This document shows positions 1 through 12,445 of a stretch of DNA of 64,000 nt, one piece after another. A model generated the notes under the pieces. It had not been told where the DNA came from. It saw nothing but the letters and a program-made list of their open reading frames with translations, and did not search any database. The DNA comes from Ascaris suum (lineage: Eukaryota; Nematoda; Chromadorea; Rhabditida; Ascarididae). A program made the position numbers and the translations under genes. Position 1 is the stretch's first letter; each line of letters opens with the position of its first letter. The DNA is taken from positions 14,624,868-14,688,867 of the forward strand of contig CM024168.1 in assembly GCA_013433145.1 (NCBI GenBank), given 5' to 3'.

Positions 1-334
1 TGTAACATGGTGCTAAATGCATCTGCATGAAGAATCCGATCGCACAAGCTGAAAGCTATCGATTTGATGCTCACCTATGGATTTGCGCCCTTCCTGCTAA
101 ATAAAGCGAAATAACTAAACTCACAGCACCACCTGCTTATCGAACCCATGGCTATTTGCAGCTTTAACCTCTGCATTCGCTGCATTGAGTATCATGTTTT
201 TTGTTGATAAAAGCCTCCGTATCACTTTATCAAAGCGATGTCTGTCATTTGTACCTCTTTTCACAAGAAAGCAGTTAATTTCTTTTTTTCCTTGCTCTTC
301 CTTACATCGGTATATAGAAAACTCGTCGCAAAAA

Positions 335-340
335 ACTTGC
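335..340 (-). other. GC-type 5' splice donor of the SLC49-like gene
   Basis: Read on the minus strand, the exon encoding FLPTK ends AAG and is followed by GCAAGT. This is the classic non-canonical GC-AG donor context, with an otherwise perfect consensus. No GT donor lies at the conserved homology boundary. Confidence 0.5.
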
Positions 341-2095
341 CTTAGTTGGAAGGAACATAATAAACGGATAGGCCCATGCTGCTAGAACTTGTCCAACAAG
401 TCCACAAGGAAAACGCAAAGAATCAGATAGAAATGAACTGCAAATCAATATATAAAAGTGAAAAAAAAATGATGCAGTAGTTTGAGTTTCGAAAATGCCG
501 ATAGGCATCACATTTATGTCTGCTTGAAAATTTACATATTTTTTTGTACGTGTAACTATTTACAGTTGTGCAGGTATATGCGAATGTGTTCTTACGTCGT
601 TTGATCCATCATCTTGAGGTTATTATCTAGTCATTTGTCCACTTCCTTGCTAGGCAAGCCAGTTTTACGTAGTCAGTCAACCATTAGTGTGCTCAGTTGC
701 TAAAACCAATCAAATATTATAATCGCACTGTTTGTTTATTTATGGAGACCAACTAAGGAATGCAAGCCGTTCGGCAATTCATCCCTATAATGATGCAATT
801 CGAAGATACCCCTTAGGTCAACGAGTTTGTTGAACGATCAGCAATATACCGTCTTAAGAAATCTATGTGGATATTCATTTCGAGGCTTCGTTTAAAAATT
901 TTATTTCTTATGGCTTAATTCTATTAATAACCTTAACAAAGGAACCCCTTATTTGACGTTTTGAACTATTTTTACTAACGAACCGGCGTGACGGTAAAGA
1001 TGTATAATTAGGACCAATATTCCATTCTTAATAAGGCGTCATGTTTAGGCGAATGCATTTGCTAACAGCGAAAGTATTTTGTACCTGATGAAGCGTAGAA
1101 GTGCGCCCGTTACGTTCGTCCATGCAGCGATCATCAGCGACCCTCTGAGTCCAATCCGTCGATCCAATGACATGGCAACTATCCCCGAAGGCACAGTAAA
1201 TATCAAGTAAACCACCGCAAACCACGCTGCCTGCATTAGAAACTTTACATTCAATGCAAAAGTTTGTGAAAAAGCAGGACCCAGCTCACCTCATCCTGCT
1301 ATCTCCCTTCTCCCCTGCAATTGAAAGAGAGGAAGTCGAATATCGCAGGTTAGCTGACGGAAGAGATAAGGTTACCAGAAGGAAAAATGAAGTGAGAAAA
1401 GCAAAAACAGGGCAAAAGAGCTCGCATACAGATGAAATTTCTCTGAAACAACGACGGAGACTCCACTATGATATGTGGAAATAGTGGAGAGCCGATGGTG
1501 ACATTAGGAGGGAGCACTAGCCAAACCGAAAGTACCAGCTTTCATGGTCATCCATGCTTGTGCAAGAAATGCTATTGTCTTTCCAGTGGATGCGATAGGC
1601 TTGACGATGAATTCGTCAAATTATCGCAACATCTACCAAGAAGAGAATGCAAGACCTCAGTACATGCTGCCGCTGATTTTTTTTTACGAGAACAAGCTGG
1701 GAGCAGGAAGACGGAACGAGAGGGACAGGAAGAGAGAGGGAAAGAAGTAATGTTTTTTCTTGATCACCGACAACGTTCTAATTTATAGTTTGCCATTTAC
1801 GCAATGCATCATGGACCATTAGACGGAATGGCAATAAACTGAGCAATAATATGCCTTCTGATATGCTTAAAGAAACGATCGCTGCAGATCAAGCGAAGGT
1901 TGTTTTCATCGATCGACACGCAGTGCAGTCATTCTAAAATAGATGATGGTAACCGTATGCAAAACACAATAAACCTTCGAGTGATAGAACGCGGTGACGT
2001 GGTTGTCCACTGCCGCAAAAGCAATCCACAACATCGAGTTGGAACTGGCCAACATCGCGACAACCGCGACGACGATCCAGCGGCGTCGATAAACC
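341..2095 (-). CDS. SLC49-family MFS transporter (SLC49A3/MFSD7-like), partial
   Basis: Three phase-compatible exons read leftward: 2095-1975, 1230-1085 and 437-341. The first encodes a basic stretch (YRRRW) leading into transmembrane helix 1, with SNSMLWIAFA matching the SNATLWLSFA region of SLC49A3. The second gives helix 2 (AAWFAVVYLIFTVPSGI), the cytoplasmic LDRRIGLRG loop of the MFS fold and helix 3. The third gives helix 4 with GQVLAAWAYPFIMFLPTK, matching the GQ...FSPAK segment of SLC49A3 just before the AALWFP motif. Phases 0 and 2 agree at the joins. The last exon ends at a GC donor (AAG|GCAAGT). The family is 12-span; SLC49A1/A2 (FLVCR) move choline or haem, while the SLC49A3 substrate is poorly known. 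The N-terminal exon (phase 2, beyond 2095) was not found, and the C-terminal half lies off the left edge. I see no clear exon in 1-340. Family assignment is good; the subfamily is less sure. Confidence 0.8.
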
Positions 2096-3900
2096 CTGCA
2101 AAAGCACCCAATCGGTTCGAAGTTTGAACACACGAAGTCTTATCATTCCTCCAGCACAAGTGGCGCCCTCCCCCTTACCTCCTTACCCCTCACCCTAATG
2201 CAAGAGGTTACGGGCCGGTACGTAAACGCCGCCCTCTGCTTACGAAGTCGTGCGAGAAAAGCGTGTAAGCACTCATGCCTTGTGGTTCCTCGCAGGTGAA
2301 GACGCTGTGGTAGTTTTGACTACAAGACGTGCAAGAAGACGGCAGTCTTCGCAATGCCCTTCCGCAGTAGCCTAAGCTCAAATGATGAGGCCGGTCCAAG
2401 TTGTATTAAGTGAAGTATTTGTGGCCTGAATTCACGAGTGTTCCTGCTGCAACGCCTATGAGATACATAGCTCTCCAGCACCCCTTTGGATGAACCCAAG
2501 CAGGAGGCGTTCCATAGTCTGCCATATGAATCATCCAATGATTGCAGCAAGGTTTTTCAAAAGAGGAAACGACGTACAACCTGCTTGAGTGGAAACATGG
2601 AAGAAAACATTAGGAAGTGATCCGGCCGAATGCTCCAAGTTGGCCAAACAGTCATCACATGTCCGCAAACGCTATTTTACACGTGTTGCAGTTTTACACC
2701 CTACTGTTCTCAGAGTGAAAGCGTGGCAAGTTTACCTGAATGCCAAAGGAGGTTGCGTTTGTTGGTTGTTGGATGGCAATGGCTGCTGCCACGGAGAGTC
2801 GCCGGTTCCGTTCATTTTTGTGCCTCCCTTTACTTAACACAATTAATAACATGCTATTAGTTATAAATGAAAAAAAAAACGCATGGCTTTTCATAATCAA
2901 ACAAGTCGTTTCGGATGTTAGCCATCTCAGCGCAAAATAACAGTGATCATTTTCCAAGCTCGCTGGAATAGTGGTAGAAGTTTTGAGCTGCAAAACACAA
3001 CAGAAATAAACAAATCAAGCTCTTGAATCAGCAGACACTTGCAGTTACCATGTTCGGATACAATATTTAGAACCTGCACACTTTGTGCATAAAAGCTGTG
3101 CATGTTCGAATGAGCGAACACAAAATCCGCTGTAAATATATCCGTTCCATCTGTTGAACATGATGGACTTTCTTACCAGTACAAACTAACGGTCTCAGGA
3201 TGGAAGCACAACAGAGCGACGAGATGGTTTCCTGTTCCTGCATTTATCTCAGTATAGTTAACAGTTTTTGTTCTAGAACGGGAGGTTTGCTACCCGAAGC
3301 AGGAACTGCATATCTTTGATATTTCTGAAAGTTGGCTGCTGTCTTCAACGTCTCATTCAGTCTCTATAGCTAGTCAACGTTATCCACATACAGCACTAAT
3401 AGAAACAGTTGAGGAAGCAGAGTGACATTTTCGTAAATGGGTATATGAATGGTGTAGAAATGTTAATGCACATAAACGACGTTTCTGAAGAGATGTTGAT
3501 TAGCACCAAGCTATTTGTTGACTTATCGCCCATCTGCGGAAGAGCCTCGATGCAGTCGACAACTGCTCGAAATTGTGATAATGGTGTGTTTCTCATGGAA
3601 AGTGAGAAGTGACTGACGTCGGCTTCAGATGTTTTCTCAGGCTGGGAGATGAGGTTCCAACTCATGCCCATCACTTGCTTGTTATAATCAATCCCAAAAC
3701 CTGTTGAAGCTTGCAGTATTGCACTGCTGTTAAAAAATCATCGATGATTACAATATATTCTACGCGGTTTACATTATCTATGTTTTCTGGCATTATCGAA
3801 AGGGCTTCATGACTTACTGCCGACCCATTTTGGAACAATATGCTTCTACGTGATGTCGCTGTTTGGTTTTTAGTTTCATTGTGTTAGAGAACGTCCACAA

Positions 3901-4446
3901 ATGTTTCATCCCTACTTTTTTTTGCAATGTTTATCGTGGTTGCTTGTTTACCAACCAAATAACATTTTCCAGTTCAAACTCTCTAACCAGCGACCACTCG
4001 AATTTCGAATGTATGATTTGATCTTTTCTCATAAAACTACGCACCATCCTATTCTCAGGAAACATTTCAACTTGTCTCTACTTATAGTCGCTTTGGGCAT
4101 CAGTTTTAGCTCACCAAAAGATGCTACGCAACAAATAACATTCTGCACGATTTCCAGTGTCATTTTAAGCGAGCCTGGGATCTGCATCTTGCCGATATCA
4201 TTTGATGCCCCATTCCTTCGTCTTCCAAATTGCAATCGAGTTGCTCTGATCCTCAGATTACTGCTGCTGTTATCAATTGAACATCGGTTTGCCCACCACT
4301 TCACGGGTGTGTCTTGCTTTTCTTCCATTTCGATTTTCTCCTCGGTCGCCTACACTGTCATCTCTCTTCCTATTCATGTTCACACAAATTTGCATGATTT
4401 TGCATTTCGGGATTTAGAAGTAGGAGTAAATAATTTGTTGCCGTAA
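3901..4446 (+). other. Unexplained 181-codon open frame
   Basis: The longest uninterrupted frame outside the recognised genes. It is rich in Phe, Leu, Ser and Ile, as expected of random A+T-rich DNA. A 99-codon frame lies antisense inside it (4328-4029). There is no signal peptide, motif or similarity I recognise. A decayed mobile-element segment or chance are both possible. Confidence 0.15.
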
Positions 4447-5073
4447 CTTACAAGTAAATGTGAAACATGAAAGATGAGACAAATATCAGGAGTAAAGTAT
4501 CGTCAAAGTGTATTTGCCGCCATTATCGGTCACTTAATTCAAAGGGATTTATTGAAACTTCTTTCAAAATAATAGACAGTAACCCTCAAGCTCTTAAATT
4601 TTTCCGGTGAGATTATTGGGTACAAAAGCTTTTATTGAGTTGTCTTTGCACTACTTGTTTTAAATGCTGTTGATAAATTTTCACCTAACATTTTAAATGA
4701 GATTGCAAAGTGCTTCTTTCATCTATAATTGCTTTGTTTTTGAATTAACTTCTTCAATTGACGGTTCGTACATGTGGCGCTGAGTTAAATTAACTTCTGT
4801 CCCGTTTTTCGAAAACTCCACAATACACTTTTTGATTTAATCTTCGTCATTATCATGAAATGAAAACGCTGAAAGTGGCATCTATAATATTGTCACCGCA
4901 TATCACAACACTGCCTTTGTAAGACTTCAGCACTCAATTGCGTTGAAATGATTTAAATCAATGTCAGTGGAAATTTTTGCAAAGAGCATAAGTTGGAAAG
5001 AGCTGCTAGAAACCATAATGCTCGTGCGCGTGTTTGGCTCTTTTATCATTCAATGCGATATTTTCAACTCCCT

Positions 5074-5089
5074 CCCCCCCCCCCCCCCC
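5074..5089. repeat. Poly-C tract
   Basis: Sixteen consecutive C flanked by CTCC-rich sequence. Confidence 0.9.
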
Positions 5090-7670
5090 TCTCCCCTCCC
5101 AAACGATTGCTTATTTACTTCTTGTTTGCTAAACGGAGGAAGCGTTCAGAGAGAGCGTTTGCTCGTGGAGGATAATATCTCAATTTTTCAGATAGTGGCA
5201 TGTTTCGACATTGAATACTCGGATGTGTGCAGGAGAATAGAGATCTTTCTTCCAATGGCGGCACAAATGAATGCTCTCATCAGAGCATTCCAACGCAATC
5301 TCCAATGCAGGCATATGAAGGTAATTTTTTCGTTTTTTTTCTCGCTTCACTTATTCATATGTCTACCGTGTCTATGAAGGGTTCCATTCTTGTTGATGCC
5401 TCCGATGTATTTTATATAGTTTTCTTTTTCGTTTGAATAGACTTTCAGTAATAAAAACGACGTCTGCAGATCACGCCATATAAGCTATAGCATGTATCAG
5501 AGGAGAGACTCAACAACTCCCTCTCTAAACGTGCATCAACTAGACCATTACAAATTCTACACGCATCGTTTTCCATATCACATACTTTAGGAATTGCTGT
5601 CTTCATGATAAAACTTAATTCAAGGTGTAACTCACACAGTAGAACCACTTGTAAAATTACTGAACCACGATCCACCTGCACACGCTTTTGGTTCAGGCCC
5701 TCGCACTCGCTCTATGACTGCTACCTGTCTTCTCCACCGACCAACGCTCCTGTAATAAAATACAATGTGGTTGACGCAAGGAATAACTATTGTTTCGGCG
5801 ATTCATTCAATCTTGAAATAGACTTGTTGAATTTACATGCGCAAGCGAATCATTTATCGTGGCTCATATGCAGCACTCAGGTAGATGGTGCTTTTGCAAT
5901 ATTGCTTTTGCAGTGCAAAAACATATGAGATCGTTATTTTGTTAACAAGTTGAGTCACCAATGTTGTAGATTCGGTTCACTATTACTGAACTTCTGCATA
6001 TTTCTTTCACATTCACAGCCTTGAAGAATCGTTTATAAGAAGCGAAAAACGACGAAAGCAAATGATTTAAGAACGCATTGGACGCGAAAGTAGTCGAATT
6101 TGATAAAAGCCTGCAAGAGTTCGCTTGTCTATTTAGTGCCCCATTGTTCTCTTCAACGGCCATCTCATCCATAAATGACGAGAACGTGAACTTTTTAGTG
6201 ACTCTCATGTGCTCATATACTATTTTTTTGCGTCATCATTCAAATGCCAAAATTCTTTCGATTACCTTTACATTCTCGATTAATTACTTTTATTTTATTT
6301 AACATCATTGATTACTTGTATATTTTAATTCATTTTTTTGAGAACATTGATCGCAATATTTATCATCAGCATAATCCAGCAAAATCCGACTGTTGTTATG
6401 CTCTTTGCAATCCATCCTCGGCTAAACCTTTCCAAAATCCGACTGATTTGTTAAATGTAAAGTGCTTTTCGTAGAGTAAATTGCAAAGTTCGTATTCGAC
6501 CGATGGCAAGTGCCTGAAATGCGTTTAATTAGAAGAACAGCCTACCGACCTAGATGTCACAGAAGTGATTTCATCCGAATAAGAGCAAAGCAGCTCCATC
6601 GGAAGCAGCTAAAATTACTAGGCCATTATAGAGAATTAATGCATTATCATGTAGAAAGTGTTTAACTTTAAAATTCTCCACCTCTTCCTTTCCCCGTGCA
6701 TAATTCTTCATTTCATCAATCACATAAATCTCGAAGGGTTTATGAAATAAGCCTACCTAAAGCAAATCGCATTAATGTTCCTCATAGGGCAATAATTTCG
6801 ATTTTTGACTCACGACTAAACATCTGCAGCGTCCAGATCTATCTGCTGTACTAACTTCTTTCTTCAATCCAATCCTTTTAGTAATGAAGGTGAGCCCATG
6901 CGAATAGAAATTCCTTTAATATGAATATTGATAGGTAGAGGAAACAACAACGAATGCTATATGTGTGATATTTTGTAACGCAAAAGAATGCAAAGTAATT
7001 AGAATTTGTGCGAACACGGTTAATTTAAGCATCACATCTTTTCTGCTGGTGACACCAATTGCGAAAATTATGTCGCTAATGCGTCACAATCGAATTTCTC
7101 CTCAAGCGCGCTATAAGCCTACAAAGCTGTTATCGATATTAGTTACTGTGCAAAATGTATTGAATCTTTCGCTTACCACTTAACATCTCATCTTAAATGA
7201 GTGCTCGCCTCTCTTCGGCAGTAACATTTCTTCACCGTGGCTTTAGCCTCAAACCACCGCACACTGAACTCAGATTTTGCGAAAGGAGCATCGTTGTATG
7301 AAAGTAAAACCAAGCTTTATTCTTCAGCTGAAGCTAAATTCAAAGCAGCTCACGCTGCCAACTGCCAGAATTTTTTTATTTCTTTAATGCATAACTAAAA
7401 AAATTAATCCATCTTGCACCAAAAAGCGTACTTCTTTTTTCCAAGCGCATAAAGTCCTCTCGTTTGATTTTGCGCAATGCGCCTTTCTCCCTTTTTCCTT
7501 TCTATTTCCACTTCTGCATTCGTCTATCTCCTTCAGTGATTCTGAAATTGTGTCATTGCGTGTTGCTTTTACAGGTAGGAAGAGGTGGCGAAAGAGTATA
7601 TCATCTAACGCAGCTTAAGAAACGGCTCTCCTTTGAAGAAAGTATTGCCTCCGTTTTTAATACTTATTCT

Positions 7671-8036
7671 TGCATAAGTCATACACATAAAGTCAAAATC
7701 TCTCAATTGATAATTTAAATTTTATTTGAGAGCTTTTGGAAATTCATAGATGAAACACAAATGATGCGGAAAAATAGTGGTGCTTCATAAACTGTCAATT
7801 GCTAATTTGCTACTATAATTTACGTCTCTATCAGCTAATGGTGATTTCGATCATCATTCATTTATTGCTATTTCTATTCGTTATTATGCAGCAATGTTAC
7901 CTATATAAAGCTTAATTTGGCCTTATATATTAGCATGCATAAGTCATACATCTAAGTGATAATTTATAAGAGAGGAATTCATAGATGAAACCAATGATAT
8001 ATTGCTCATAAACTTCAATTGCTTTCTACTATAATA
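7671..8036. repeat. Diverged duplicated block, spacing about 265 bp
   Basis: Two blocks share an ordered series of matches: TGCATAAGTCATACA, GATAATTTA, GGAATTCATAGATGAAAC (with small differences), CATAAAC, TCAATTGCT and CTACTATAAT. Copy A runs about 7671-7819 and copy B 7936-8036. Copy B has several small deletions. This is an old local duplication, not a young satellite. Confidence 0.6.
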
Positions 8037-8295
8037 GCTCTTCTAGCTTTCGATTCATAGATACATGGCAATTTCCATCGACATTGCGTCTTCGTTCATG
8101 CATAGTGTAAAAATTCTATTCCATGGCAGTCGCGTTTCCCCATCTTCTCAACTAGTTATTGCCTCTAACTTGTTTTCCACTTCCTATGATTCATTAAACT
8201 TTGCTAAATGGGATTGGTCATGCTAGATGATCATTTATCGCAGAATAACCTGAATTCGGAATAATCCATCTGCATCATCTTGAAGCCTTCCTCCT

Positions 8296-8306
8296 CCCCC
8301 CCCCCC
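8296..8306. repeat. Poly-C tract
   Basis: Eleven consecutive C preceded by TCCTCCT. Confidence 0.9.
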
Positions 8307-10080
8307 GCCCACGCATATACAAGTGTCATAACAAGGTTCTTGCTCATTTCATTGATCACATGACATTAAAATTTCTGTGCTGTCGTTTAAGACGCGCATA
8401 TGTTCTGCATTCGAAGCAGACATCAAAATAAATTCACTCTGCAAAAGTTCTCTCGCAATCTCAATGCAACATTAAACTATTCCTCGTAGATTGTCTTATA
8501 AATTTTGCCCCGTACAGAGCACTGAATAAATAAATAAATGCATGGTTAATGCCCCATGTGCCAACTTTTTAGTCAAGCTCAGATTGAAATGATTATCATC
8601 ATTTTTGATTATCTTTAACAATGACAATGTTGTGTGTAGAAAATTGCCGACTCGCGATCTTTCGCTTACCGGACGAGTACCGTACTACTTAGTCGCCTTT
8701 CACAAACAATCTCTTCCATCAAATTGATTTTTTTTTTCATGGGTCCGATTCAGAAAAATGGCATCCAAAAAATGTCTTCTTTCCAAAAAAAAGCATTAAA
8801 AGATATGATTGTCATTTGATGGACTCGGTCTCCATTTCTGCGAATAGGAGACGAGAAAAATGTGTTCGTTCTTGAGCTTTAAAAGGTGCCCCCCTCTCGT
8901 TCACGTTGGAATATGGTTAGCCTATTTTTAGTACCGTCATTGATATAGCTGTGGAAGAAAAATTCTCTAGGGTGGCATATAACAAATTCATCGTCAAAAA
9001 CATTCGCGCAAAACACATCTCACCTCAATATAGTTGCTTGTCTCTTATTGCATTTCAGCTTGTCTTTCTGATAGCATCACGATGGTGGAATTGCGCGCCG
9101 TCCTTTTTGTTCCTCTTTAATGTTTTTTCGTCTATTCTTCATTTCAACCACCAAAGAGGAAATTCTTTCTACTCTTTAGTGGTGTTATCTTGTCTTTTTC
9201 AAAATGATTTCTGATTGTTTTATCAGCACAGAGGTTGATCTATGTGTTTATCATTACTGCAACAATTCACGAATGAAGAACTCAGTCGTTCGACCACATC
9301 TCTGAACTATAAATCGACGCGATTGAATGAAAACGTGATTTAAGGTGTTTTTCGATTATTTGCGTCAATATTGTTGCCTTGCTTATATTGGTCGCTCGCT
9401 CTCTGCGCTCTTAATCACTTGGTGGGTATTAGACTTCGCAACAATTCTATTCCAGTTCACCGGCGAAAAACAGTGCGATAAAACAGCTGATGGCACTTGA
9501 AGTTTTTATTGGAATTGCTGTCCTCTTGAACGATCCTTCCGTCAGCTTCGAAAACAAACTAGGCTGAAAGAAACTAATATTAGGTAGAGACAAGGAATGC
9601 AAGAGATTTGGTCACACTTTCAGAATCGAAATTAGTTGCTAATGAACAGATCTTTCGAAAATTGTCTTCAACGAATAGAAACAAATATTGCGGAGAGCAA
9701 ATGAGCGTTGCAATTTCTCGTTCAAATGTTTTCAAATTTCAAGCTATGCATCATTTCGCCCTCTCTCTCTTATTCTGATTTATTTATAGACAACATATGT
9801 TTGAAAATATCGGATTTCGCTAATGAATATTCGCTTTTTTCTGTGCCTTTTTCGCAAATTTGAAACGAACGAGGTATTTCTTCTCTTAATAAGGATTTAT
9901 CCTCTCTTCTCATGTTTCTGGCCCAATGTTGTTCTGTCATCTTTAGTCCATTCTTGTTCACCATTACCCATTTCTTTCTTTCTCTATTTGATTTTTTGCA
10001 GATAATTTAACGTCGAGTTTTTGAGGTCGAATTATCAGCAGCAAACATTTCTAAACCATTCATATTCATGATGCACTATC

Positions 10081-10182
10081 GATCATGCTGTATTATATAT
10101 GATTATATCTATTGCCTTATGTCGATATGATACTGCAATCATTAATCAAATCATGATGCTGTATATTTTATTATCTATTGCC
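10081..10182. repeat. Small imperfect local duplication
   Basis: The block at 10081-10116 (ATCATGCTGTATTATATATG... ending TATCTATTGCC) recurs at 10150-10182 (ATCATGATGCTGTATATTTT... ending TATCTATTGCC). A few indels separate the copies. Confidence 0.5.
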
Positions 10183-11349
10183 AATTTATGAAATTGACGC
10201 CAATGACATCGGCAATAAAAGAGAGCGCAACGTTCGAACTCTTTTCACTTGTTCCTTGCTGCTCTTCATGTATGCCAAAGTCCACCGTAGAGCATTATTT
10301 AGAGTTTTCTTTTCCGCTACAATAAATTCACTTTTATGTTGTATTTTCAAAATTTTTCTACGAAAATCTTAATAAATCTAACCCTTCGTGAGTGACGTTC
10401 AATAAATCCCGAAAGATCGTAAATTTCAGTATCGATTATTCTATAGGCGGTATTTTTTGAATATATAAGAGAATTACATCGTTAAAGTCTAATTAGTTGT
10501 GTGAAACTTAGCGACCAGAAGGTTTTTATAATTTATACAATATCCCCTCATGTATATGTGTAATAAGTTGATATGGATTTTCTTTGGTGATATTTGGCAC
10601 AAAGAAAAAAAAAATCTATCAATCAACATTTTGCCGCAAGGAGTGTTCGATTGATGGAATCACCGGGAATTAACGAACCATTCAACGCAACTGCCGCATC
10701 TACTCTCGTCACTGTGGGTAATGCCATATCAAAAAGTGCACTATGTAGCGTTGAGCTCTGCGAATTATGAGGATGGAGCCTTGAACTTCACAAGAAACTA
10801 GTAAAGCTTTTTTTATTTCCTTCGTATGGTTAGCAAAGGATTTAAGTGCATTTTTTAAAAGAATATTTACGAAATGAAAATAAAATTTCTAGCTGTTGAG
10901 ATGTTGCTCCGATCTATGCAGGTTGACCAGCGGATTTTCATATTCGACCAAAATTTATTCGATTTTCTTTGAGTTTTAGCATTGAACATATCTTATTTTG
11001 CAACTATTTGACGACCCATATTTTTGTGATCCTATTTACCTGGAAGATCTATGCCGACATGATAGAAAAACTTGGCGTTGTTCAACGAGTAGAAATTCGT
11101 TTTGACTCTTTTTTAAGGATATTATTCGTAAATTTTTCCTGCATTAGACATTCATCACATTACACTGATGAGAATGGATCAGCCTGAAACGATCACCCGT
11201 ACGAATCTTGTTTGCAGCACCGTTTAACAATAATATTCCACATCATTTTATGCTAATCTGCTAAGTTACATTTCCGAGTAATCTCTCGTCCCACTTTTAA
11301 TTCTTTCTCCGTAGATCTTGTAGAATTACTCTTAATGTAGTCAGCAGTC

Positions 11350-11945
11350 AAGAGATATGTCCCGTAAGATCGTATTGAGCAATAGTTGCCATTCGCTGTT
11401 TCGGTGGACTTATTTTCCACTGCATATAGTTTGCTGCAGTATCCCAGCGCATTCCTAGCAGTTTCGCACTAGTTGCTTAGTGACAATCCATTTCCGGAAT
11501 TGTTTCACTGAAATTCGTATCGCTGCACAGAAATTCGCGAATATTCATCCGTGCATCTTCGAATAGTTTCTTTATACATTCGAACTTATCGAGGGCCTCC
11601 TCCATCGTACGTGCACTGATCACACGTCATCCGCATAAATGTTCTTTCAAATTTCTTCAGCTAACGTTACGTCATCGTACCAATCCAGGTGCGTCTTGAT
11701 TGTTGCTGCCAGGAGGAATGGACTTGCATTGAGTCCAAACGGGACTCCCGCAAAGCGAAAGACCTTTAGATTGCTATGAGATGGCGGTGAAGTGATATCG
11801 GAGAGCCATAGAAAGCGAGTCGCATCTCGGTCTGGTCTATTGAGAGCCACTTGTGGAAACGCCTTCTCTAAACCTCCTATGATAGCGATAGGCACTGAGC
11901 GAAATCGAAGCCGCATACCACCCAAATTAGGGTGTTAGATCCTAG
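11350..11945 (-). mobile_element. Relic of a BEL/Pao-type retrotransposon reverse transcriptase
   Basis: Read on the minus strand, 11925-11647 is an open frame containing the fingers/palm landmarks of Pao reverse transcriptases: LEKAFPQV, DRDATRFLWL, FRFAGVPFGLNASPF and LLAATI. Just downstream, in another frame, the catalytic YADD box appears at about 11630, closely followed by an in-frame stop. A further diverged stretch (to about 11350), ending near a KLLG-like segment in a shifted frame, also resembles the family. At least two frame changes and several stops show it is dead. No LTRs, integrase or complete protease/gag region was recognised. An adjacent open frame (12291-12055) could be a rearranged remnant, but this is uncertain. 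Confidence 0.75.
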
Positions 11946-12430
11946 CGTTTAGTTGATCAACAATGGTTTTAGCTTGCTCGCACAGATAGAGGAAGCTATT
12001 TGGCGAGGTGACGTGGTCTTCGTACACCTTAGCTCTGCTTCCGTTGCTCATCACTTAAAATGTCCAAGAAAATTCAAGCCACTTTTCACGGTTATTTTCA
12101 GTTTGCAAAATGAGACGCATTATAGTTTTCAAGCAATGACGCAGGCAATCTCTACGCTTTATAAAGGACATAATTTGAAAAGAACTTTCCTGGGATGTGT
12201 CGACATCCTCCTCAGTCGGCGAGATCCATCTAACCATCGCTTTCAACTCTTCAACCATAGGTTCCAGCCTGGTCTTCATAGGTGAGACCATTTCGCAGCG
12301 AGTATATTGTGGAGAACCGAATATTACGAATTAGTCGCAGTGAATATTTGCGCAGAATTCGAGAAAAAATCCGTGGTCACCAAGTTGTCGCCTAGAAGCG
12401 AGACAAAATGAGCAGGGTGGCAGCGAAAGA

Positions 12431-12445
12431 GGGGGGGGGGGGGGG
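12431..12445. repeat. Poly-G tract
   Basis: Fifteen consecutive G. It is one of eleven C or G homopolymer runs of 10 or more bases in the window. Confidence 0.9.

Larger units (their letters stand above)
2096..11344. other. Long gene-poor stretch
   Basis: About 9 kb in which no exon of a recognised protein could be found on either strand. The first exon of the minus-strand SLC49-like gene should lie in its left part. The longest open frame is 181 codons on the plus strand (3901-4446), without recognisable similarity. It contains poly-C tracts (5074-5089, 8296-8306) and two diverged local duplications, described separately. The remainder is A+T-rich sequence with T-runs. Confidence 0.5.

Noticed and set aside
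1..340. Next exon (AALWFP region) of the SLC49-like gene
   Set aside because: Several AG sites exist, but no frame matches the expected motif; it probably lies beyond the window.
185..385. Plus-strand 66-codon frame at the left edge
   Set aside because: It overlaps, antisense, an exon of the SLC49-like gene that has homology.
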